Part shown: positions 7,443 through 11,924 of the stretch, piece after piece
Layout: each line of letters begins with the position of its first letter
Position numbering within the stretch: the first letter of the stretch is position 1
NCBI GenBank assembly: GCA_016214425.1
Contig: JACRON010000207.1
Span: 1-11,924, forward strand
Length of the DNA stretch: 11,924 bases
Reading direction: 5' to 3'
Origin: Nitrospirota bacterium
GTDB taxonomy: Bacteria; Nitrospirota; CAKKRA01; 9FT-COMBO-42-15
Notes under the pieces: generated by a model
The model's input: only the letters and a program-made list of their open reading frames with translations
Databases searched by the model: none
What the model was told of the DNA's origin: nothing
Position numbers and translations under genes: made by a program

Positions 7443-7449
7443 CGAGAAC

Positions 7450-7587
7450 ATGAAGCGAAAAATTACGGCTATAATCTTTGCCTTATTCCTTATCGTTGGC
7501 ATTGGAATCGGCACAATTGGCTGCGGCGATTCATCATCTGGTTCAGGTTCATCATCAGGCACAGGCGCCAGTGGAAGCGGAAAATAA
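7450..7587 (+). CDS. Very small Ser/Gly-rich lipoprotein (45 aa)
   Basis: An unlisted short gene: ATG 7450 follows a perfect AGGAGG (7437-7442) at seven bases, and TAA is at 7585. The product has a positive start (MKRK), a hydrophobic stretch (~5-23) and the lipobox Thr-Ile-Gly-Cys25, so signal peptidase II should leave a 21-residue lipid-anchored peptide. That peptide is GDSSSG followed by Ser/Gly/Thr to the C-terminal GSGK. Asp as third rather than second residue of the mature chain does not predict retention in the inner membrane. It is the first gene behind the sigma-54 promoter and lies 57 bases before the secreted protein, without a terminator between. It could be a lipid anchor or a truncated lipoprotein; I know no family for it. 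Confidence 0.72.
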   Translation: MKRKITAIIFALFLIVGIGIGTIGCGDSSSGSGSSSGTGASGSGK

Positions 7588-7644
7588 AAAACAGTTTTTA
7601 ATAATTAACAAAGTTTATAAGACAACTATGAAAGGAGCAAAAAG

Positions 7645-9339
7645 ATGAAAAAGATTTTTTCTATTCTTGTGAGTATTTCAATGATTATTTTATCTGTCTC
7701 CAATGGCTATGCCTTAACAGCAGGGACAACTTACACCATTGAGATAGATGCTATAGGTTCAAATGGCGCAATTGTAGACCTTTCGGGTCTGACAACCTCT
7801 GCCGAGGCAGACAGCAACGGGAAGATTTCCTTTAGCATTGCAGGCATCCCTGACAGGACATCTTATAATTTCCTTGTTGTTACAGTAAAAAATCCTGACG
7901 GCACAACAGCAAGACGTTCTTTAATTCCAACGCCAACAGCAGGGGCTACTGTAAATCTCGGCATTTCAAATGTTACAGAAGGTCAAGCAGAGGCTCTCAT
8001 CTCTGCAATGCAGACAGCAGGGAGCGACAATCCCATAATGGTTGCATTTGGGATGGTTATACTCCGCACAGGCTCTCTTAGTTCCACAGACCTCGCAAGA
8101 GTTGCAACAGCATCAAGGGCAGCAGTCAACGGATTTGAAAATGAGCTCACAAACCTGGGTGTATCCTCCTCACAAATGACAACATTCAAGAGCAGCATTG
8201 TAAGCAGATTAAATGAGTTTACCTCTTTATATAAGGATGCAGTTGATGCAACTACAGATGCAGCAGCAGCCCAGAACAGGGGAAAGGCAGCAGGCCTTCT
8301 GATGCAGATATTTGTCCATTCTGCTACTGATGCAGGTTTTAATGAGGACTATGTAGAGCTTGCGCTAATGGCAGCAGGCGATGCAGTTGATGATGATTCG
8401 TCATGGTCAAGCCTTCCAGCAGCGTTTAGAAGCGCAGTTGATGCTGAGATGGGAAGCGCAATGCAGAAGATAAGGGCAGAAAAGGCGCTTAAAAAATACA
8501 CTGCGGCTCTTACTACACTCGGTGCAAGCAGCACACAGATTAGCAGATACACAAGCGCTGCAAATACACTCTTTACTGCAATGGAGAACGCATTCAAGGC
8601 ATTTGAGGCTCTCTTTCAGGATGAGAGTAATATGCCCTCTGCTGGTGATATATCATCTGCCCAGAGCGCTATTAATACTGCAATGGAGAGCGCCTTTAGT
8701 TCATTTATTACAAATGCTGCATCCTCAAGCAGTGAGATAGATGCAATGGCAACTGCAATGAAAAGCGGTTTTTGCGGCGGCAATTCTACCTGCGAATCTA
8801 CTATTGATAATATGAAAGGCAGCAGTGCAAGCAACAGCATGTTTAGCTTCAGGACACAGGGTGGAACTGCTGTTTACTGGCCTATACCAATGGTTGTTGC
8901 TGTTACATGGACTGCAAATGTCGTTGCTGCTGGCGGAAGCCTTACATATACAAGAGATACCCTTGCAGTGCCAGCATTATTGAACTGGCTTGACAGCGAT
9001 GACAATGGAGGAAATGGTGTAAATAATACAAGGCATGATTGGGACTCTACTAATAATAATGGAGTAGCCAGTGATGAAAAGAATATGCCTGCTTCGCTTG
9101 CAGCCCTCTTTGGCCTGAGGGAGGATATTCAGATAGTAGAATTCACCAAGTTTTCTGATTTCCAGAATATTGGCGGCCAGCCGACAATGGTTCAGATGAA
9201 AACCATAATGAACAATTTCAAGACAAGGCTTGAAGGAAGGGCTTCAGCCATAAGCGGCACAACAGACGGCTCAACTGCAATTACTGCTGCACAGAAAAAG
9301 GCATTAGTTACAACATCACTTTCACCGGATTTTGATTAA
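7645..9339 (+). CDS. Secreted protein of unknown family with Ca-binding-like loops
   Basis: I do not recognise the family. The 564-residue product has a signal peptide (MKKIF..., cleavage likely after Gly-Tyr-Ala23). Residues ~24-115 look beta-rich (alternating TYTIEIDAI, KISFSIAGI, FLVVTVKNP), a possible immunoglobulin-like or carboxypeptidase-regulatory-like sandwich. Residues ~115-420 are Ala/Ser/Thr-rich and mostly helical in pattern. Only two cysteines are visible, Cys377 and Cys383, apt for a small disulfide loop. Residues 450-478 carry two acidic loops: DSDDNG at 450-455, like the start of an EF-hand or dockerin loop, and D465-W-D467 with Glu478. No C-terminal sorting signal or membrane anchor is seen. 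The AAGGAG ribosome binding site supports ATG 7645. Likely cotranscribed with the lipoprotein upstream from the sigma-54 promoter. Periplasmic or surface location is inferred from the signal peptide only. Confidence 0.83.
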   Translation: MKKIFSILVSISMIILSVSNGYALTAGTTYTIEIDAIGSNGAIVDLSGLTTSAEADSNGKISFSIAGIPDRTSYNFLVVTVKNPDGTTARRSLIPTPTAGATVNLGISNVTEGQAEALISAMQTAGSDNPIMVAFGMVILRTGSLSSTDLARVATASRAAVNGFENELTNLGVSSSQMTTFKSSIVSRLNEFTSLYKDAVDATTDAAAAQNRGKAAGLLMQIFVHSATDAGFNEDYVELALMAAGDAVDDDSSWSSLPAAFRSAVDAEMGSAMQKIRAEKALKKYTAALTTLGASSTQISRYTSAANTLFTAMENAFKAFEALFQDESNMPSAGDISSAQSAINTAMESAFSSFITNAASSSSEIDAMATAMKSGFCGGNSTCESTIDNMKGSSASNSMFSFRTQGGTAVYWPIPMVVAVTWTANVVAAGGSLTYTRDTLAVPALLNWLDSDDNGGNGVNNTRHDWDSTNNNGVASDEKNMPASLAALFGLREDIQIVEFTKFSDFQNIGGQPTMVQMKTIMNNFKTRLEGRASAISGTTDGSTAITAAQKKALVTTSLSPDFD

Positions 9340-9350
9340 AAAATCTTTAT

Positions 9351-9378
9351 GCAGGGGCGTTAGATTTAACGCCCTTGC
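9351..9378 (+). terminator. Hairpin terminator after the secreted-protein gene
   Basis: GCAGGGGCGTTA (9351-9362) pairs with TAACGCCCTTGC (9367-9378) around GATT: 12 bp with one G-U, then ATTATTT. It resembles the hairpin at 7073 and is probably from the same repeat family. It may weaken rather than stop transcription into the TonB-like gene, 30 bases further on. Confidence 0.6.
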
Positions 9379-9408
9379 ATTATTTAGGCAATAAAGACGG
9401 AGCAGGGT

Positions 9409-10056
9409 ATGTTAAAAAAGGATAGAGCCAATACAATATCCATTAATAATTATCTTACAATCTCTCTTTTATTTCATTTAATAATATTCAGTTTTGCAAT
9501 TTTATATATCAGGGATATCAGGGATATTATACATCAGCCGCCTCAGGACTGGATAATTGCAGATAAGGTGATTTTGATAGAGCAGTTCGGTCAGATTCCA
9601 GCAAAGGCTGAGCAAATCAGGCGCAATAATATAAAAAGCAAGCTGCCTTCTTATTCCAAACCAGAAAGCAAAACAAGCAGTGCAGATAAAAAATCAGAAA
9701 CATGGGGCAATATAAACGGCGGCTTTATTGCAAGTGTTGACGCACAGTTTCTTGCAATAAAGACAAAGGCATTTTTTAGCACAATACGCAAATCAGCAGA
9801 GATGCTTGTAGCTCCTGCGGTTGCAGAAGATGCTTTTAATGGCAGCTCAACCAATGTGGCATTAGAATATGGCGAAGATAAAAAGTTAAAGAGAGTTGAA
9901 ATATCCTCTGAGTCAGATGAACTAAAGGCAGTATTAGAGAAGATTGACTGGTATGCACTTCCAAAACCAGCAGACTATCTCCTTTTATATAAAGGGATAA
10001 ATCTGAAGATAGGCATCAATGATAGCCGAATATTAATTGGCATAGAGGTAATATAG
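9409..10056 (+). CDS. TonB-like inner-membrane/periplasmic protein
   Basis: A 215-residue protein with a short cytoplasmic start (MLKKDRANTISINN), one membrane segment (~15-35) and a periplasmic linker with Lys/Ser/Pro-rich stretches (~70-100). Its C-terminal domain (~147-215) begins NVALEYGEDKKLKRVEISS. The plan and the pattern (strand, charged turn, RVEISSES, helix, strand) resemble energy-transducing TonB C-terminal domains. The long Pro-Glu/Pro-Lys spacer of classical TonB is missing, and no ExbB/ExbD genes are beside it. ATG 9409 follows GGAGCAGGG. It could serve a specific outer-membrane transporter or be an unrelated single-pass protein. The link to the preceding secreted protein is by position only. 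Confidence 0.6.
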   Translation: MLKKDRANTISINNYLTISLLFHLIIFSFAILYIRDIRDIIHQPPQDWIIADKVILIEQFGQIPAKAEQIRRNNIKSKLPSYSKPESKTSSADKKSETWGNINGGFIASVDAQFLAIKTKAFFSTIRKSAEMLVAPAVAEDAFNGSSTNVALEYGEDKKLKRVEISSESDELKAVLEKIDWYALPKPADYLLLYKGINLKIGINDSRILIGIEVI

Positions 10057-10083
10057 CAGGGGCTTGATATTTAAGTCTCTGCT
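10055..10083. terminator. Shared convergent hairpin covering both stop codons
   Basis: AGCAGGGGCTT (10055-10065) pairs with AAGTCTCTGCT (10073-10083) over all 11 positions (two G-U), with a 7-base loop. It overlaps the TAG of the TonB-like gene (10054-10056) and the TAA of the minus-strand gene (10071-10073). It can fold in transcripts of either strand. T-runs are short on both sides. Confidence 0.55.
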
Positions 10084-11654
10084 TTAATAATCCCTCCTGC
10101 CTTTGTGCCAAGATGCTTGCCCTTTTCAACAGTAACCCTGCCATTAACAATAACATACTCAATGCCTGCTGGATAATTGTGCGGGTCCTCGTAGGTTGCT
10201 GTATCAATGATTGTATCAGGATTGAATATAACAATGTCTGCAAAATAGCCTTCCTTGATTAATCCTCTCTCTTTGATATTAAACTTTCTGCACGCATCTG
10301 ATGTCATCTTTTTTATAGCAGTTGGCAGAGCCAATATTTTTTCCTCGCGGACATATCTGCCAAGGACTCTTGGAAATGTCCCGAATGTTCTTGGATGAGA
10401 GCGGCCTCTTCCTAATGCGCCATAATCTGCCCTTGCCCCGCTGTCAGAGCCGAAAATTACATAGGGCTTTTTTAAAATCCTTTTCAAATTCTCCTCACTC
10501 ATCTTAAAAAATATGGCATCTACTGCTATCTCATCCTCAACTAATATATCAAAGACAAACTCTATCGGTTCTTTTTTAGCTATGCCTGCTGCCTCTGATA
10601 CTCTTTTGCCTTCATATATCTTATTCTTCTCTGTTATGACCTCTGAGATCATTATCTTGTCCCAGATATCTTTATCTCCCTTTATTTTTTGCAGCCCTGT
10701 CTTTATCTTTTCTCTTACATCTTTATTCTTTAATCTTTCCATTTCCTTTTTAATCCCGCCATCAAGCACCCAGTTAGGAAAAACATTGTGCAGCCCTGTA
10801 TTTGCAGCAGTATATGGATACCTGTCGCATGTAACATCAAGGCCATCCGCCTTTGCTTTTTCTATTAATTCAAAGGCAGAGTCAAGCTTTCCCCAGTTTT
10901 CCTCGCCATAGGTTTTAAGATGTGAAATCTGTAGCGGTATCTCTGCCTCTTTAGCAATAAGGATTGACTCCTCAATTGCCTCTAAGAGTCCTTTGCCCTC
11001 GCTCCTCATGTGAACTGTAAATATGCCGCCATATTTTCTTACTTCTTTGCAAAGCTGAATAAGCTCCTCCTTCTTTGCAAAACATGCGGGTCCATAAGCA
11101 AGGCCGGTTGAGAGGCCGATAGCGCCTTCTTTCATTGCCTGCTGTACCATTTCCTTCATCTGTGACATCTCTTTTTTATTTGGCTCCCTGCTGTCTCCGC
11201 CTATTACAGAAGCACGGACAGTATTGTGTCCAATAAGTAGCGCAAAATTTAAAGATGTCCCTTGCCTCTCAAGCCTGTTGAAATATCCCTTTACATCCTT
11301 CCAGTCGTGTTCAAGGTTATATGCCTTTTTATACGCATTCTTTCTCTCCTCCAATGCCTCGCCTGAAAGCGGAGCAGCAGAATATCCGCAATTCCCGCCA
11401 ATCTCAGTTGTTACACCCTGCCTAACCTTGCTTTCTGCAAGGGGGTTGATGATGAGATAATAATCAGAATGGGAGTGGCAATCAACAAAGCCCGGAGAGA
11501 CAATAAGACCCTTTGCATCAATAACCTGCCTGCCTGATTCTTCTATCTTGCCGATTTTAACAATACGGTCATTAGAAATGCCAATATCAGCAGCAAAGCC
11601 CTCTTTTCCAGAGCCGTCAAGTATTGTTGAGTTTTTGATTATGATGTCAAACAT
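10071..11654 (-). CDS. N-acyl-D-amino-acid deacylase (D-aminoacylase family amidohydrolase)
   Basis: A metal-dependent amidohydrolase of 527 residues that removes the acyl group from N-acyl-D-amino acids. It starts with the family's small beta domain (FDIIIKNSTILDGSG), then GFVDCHSHSD with His60 and His62. The bridging Cys89 is in GGNCG. His215 (VHMRSEG) and His245 (ISHLKTYG) are further metal ligands, and Asp404 (GSDSG) is the catalytic acid/base. These match His67, His69, Cys96, His220, His250 and Asp366 of the characterised Alcaligenes D-aminoacylase as I remember them. The beta domain closes at the C-terminus (ADIVIFNPDTI, EYVIVNGRV). No signal peptide is seen, so it is cytoplasmic. The ATG at 11654 has a weak ribosome binding site (AGGG, 11 bases away). 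Substrate range cannot be read from sequence; dihydroorotase-like or hydantoinase-like relatives are less likely given the GGNCG cysteine. It lies convergent to region 2 and has no evident link with it. Confidence 0.92.
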   Translation of the reverse strand: MFDIIIKNSTILDGSGKEGFAADIGISNDRIVKIGKIEESGRQVIDAKGLIVSPGFVDCHSHSDYYLIINPLAESKVRQGVTTEIGGNCGYSAAPLSGEALEERKNAYKKAYNLEHDWKDVKGYFNRLERQGTSLNFALLIGHNTVRASVIGGDSREPNKKEMSQMKEMVQQAMKEGAIGLSTGLAYGPACFAKKEELIQLCKEVRKYGGIFTVHMRSEGKGLLEAIEESILIAKEAEIPLQISHLKTYGEENWGKLDSAFELIEKAKADGLDVTCDRYPYTAANTGLHNVFPNWVLDGGIKKEMERLKNKDVREKIKTGLQKIKGDKDIWDKIMISEVITEKNKIYEGKRVSEAAGIAKKEPIEFVFDILVEDEIAVDAIFFKMSEENLKRILKKPYVIFGSDSGARADYGALGRGRSHPRTFGTFPRVLGRYVREEKILALPTAIKKMTSDACRKFNIKERGLIKEGYFADIVIFNPDTIIDTATYEDPHNYPAGIEYVIVNGRVTVEKGKHLGTKAGGIIKAET

Positions 11655-11733
11655 TTAAACTAACCCTATATTTTTAAGTAAATGACGATAACACAGCTTA
11701 CTTGCTTTTTTCTCGTGCAAGACAGAACAAAAG

Positions 11734-11749
11734 CGGCTGTGCCGTTTTT
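11734..11749. terminator. Small terminator-like hairpin, both strands
   Basis: CGGC (11734-11737) pairs with GCCG (11741-11744) around TGT. It is followed on the plus strand by TTTTT and preceded by AAAAG, so the minus-strand transcript also ends GCCG-C-TTTT. The short stem makes it weak. On the minus strand it would serve the partial gene entering from the window's right edge. Confidence 0.45.
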
Positions 11750-11776
11750 CATATTTCCTCTGAAGCAGACTTTGTC

Positions 11777-11811
11777 ATGGGTGTACGGGCTGTTGCCCGA
11801 ACCCATTTTTT
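11777..11811 (+). terminator. Rho-independent terminator-like hairpin with T6
   Basis: ATGGGT (11777-11782) pairs with ACCCAT (11801-11806), and the inner CGGGC (11786-11790) with GCCCG (11795-11799), separated by a small internal loop; the apical loop is TGTT. A run of six T follows (11806-11811). It is oriented for plus-strand transcription, although no plus-strand gene is evident between 11655 and here. Confidence 0.5.
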
Positions 11812-11825
11812 AAAGCCGGTTTCCT

Positions 11826-11924
11826 TTAATCCGTCTGCATCAAGTTATTTGAAGATATAATACCTAATGGCAGCGCTGACCACAAAATGCGTTGCTCATT
11901 GCCGCAATAAGAGGCGATAGCGCC
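11826..11924 (-). CDS. Possible C-terminal end of an unknown protein (partial)
   Basis: On the minus strand an open frame enters from the window's right edge and runs 32 codons to a TAA (11826-11828). The product starts GAIASYCGNEQRILWS and ends in SSNNLMQTD. No family is recognised and the fragment is too short to judge coding quality. The hairpins at 11734 and 11777 lie behind its stop. It may also be a non-coding repeat, since a plus-strand frame of similar length overlaps it. Confidence 0.3.
   Translation of the reverse strand, partial: GAIASYCGNEQRILWSALPLGIISSNNLMQTD

Noticed and set aside
7628..7648. Six-codon mini-frame (ATG 7628 to TGA 7646) overlapping the start of the secreted-protein gene
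   Set aside because: It overlaps the ribosome binding site and start as ATGA coupling would, but it has no ribosome binding site of its own and such short frames are common by chance.
11702..11860. 53-codon plus-strand frame starting TTG
   Set aside because: No ribosome binding site, a TTG start, two terminator-like hairpins inside and an overlapping minus-strand frame; not supported as a gene.

Overview
The window looks like chromosomal DNA of an anaerobic, diderm (Gram-negative type) bacterium of moderate GC content. The signs are a selenocysteine formate dehydrogenase with an NADH-type diaphorase partner, formate-tetrahydrofolate ligase, a lipobox peptide and a TonB-like protein, together with many short palindromic repeats between genes. 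The formate-tetrahydrofolate ligase variant reminds me of Desulfobacterota/Nitrospirota-like sulfate reducers and relatives. That placement is inference; no rRNA or other marker is present.

Region 1 (1-7100, plus strand) is a C1 module. A NuoF-like flavin/iron-sulfur subunit (71-1957) is followed by a catalytic formate dehydrogenase subunit (2006-4714). The latter is one gene interrupted only by an in-frame TGA at 3083, read as selenocysteine with a clear bacterial SECIS hairpin just behind it. Next come a stand-alone cyclic-nucleotide-binding-fold protein (4729-5184) and formate-tetrahydrofolate ligase (5291-7054). Together they would interconvert CO2 and formate with NAD(H) (possibly also ferredoxin) and attach formate to tetrahydrofolate. 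This is the entry of the methyl branch of the Wood-Ljungdahl pathway or of the reductive glycine route. Palindromic repeats occupy the start of the first gene and the junction of the first two genes, where they appear to supply the first ~26 residues of the formate dehydrogenase.

Region 2 (7100-10060, plus strand) looks like a separately regulated envelope locus. A 395-base non-coding stretch holds paired GTGAT-N6-ATCAC sites, a very good sigma-54 (-24/-12) promoter at 7317-7332 and a strongly folded leader. These precede a 45-residue lipoprotein (too small for usual gene finders), a 564-residue secreted protein of unknown family with Ca-binding-like loops, and a TonB-like inner-membrane protein. 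This is the part most likely to be undescribed.

Region 3 (10071-11654, minus strand) is an N-acyl-D-amino-acid deacylase, convergent with the TonB-like gene and sharing a hairpin that covers both stop codons. The final 270 bases contain two terminator-like hairpins and the possible C-terminal end of another minus-strand gene running off the window. The 106-base gap 5185-5290 shows only the ligase ribosome binding site and no promoter I can support.
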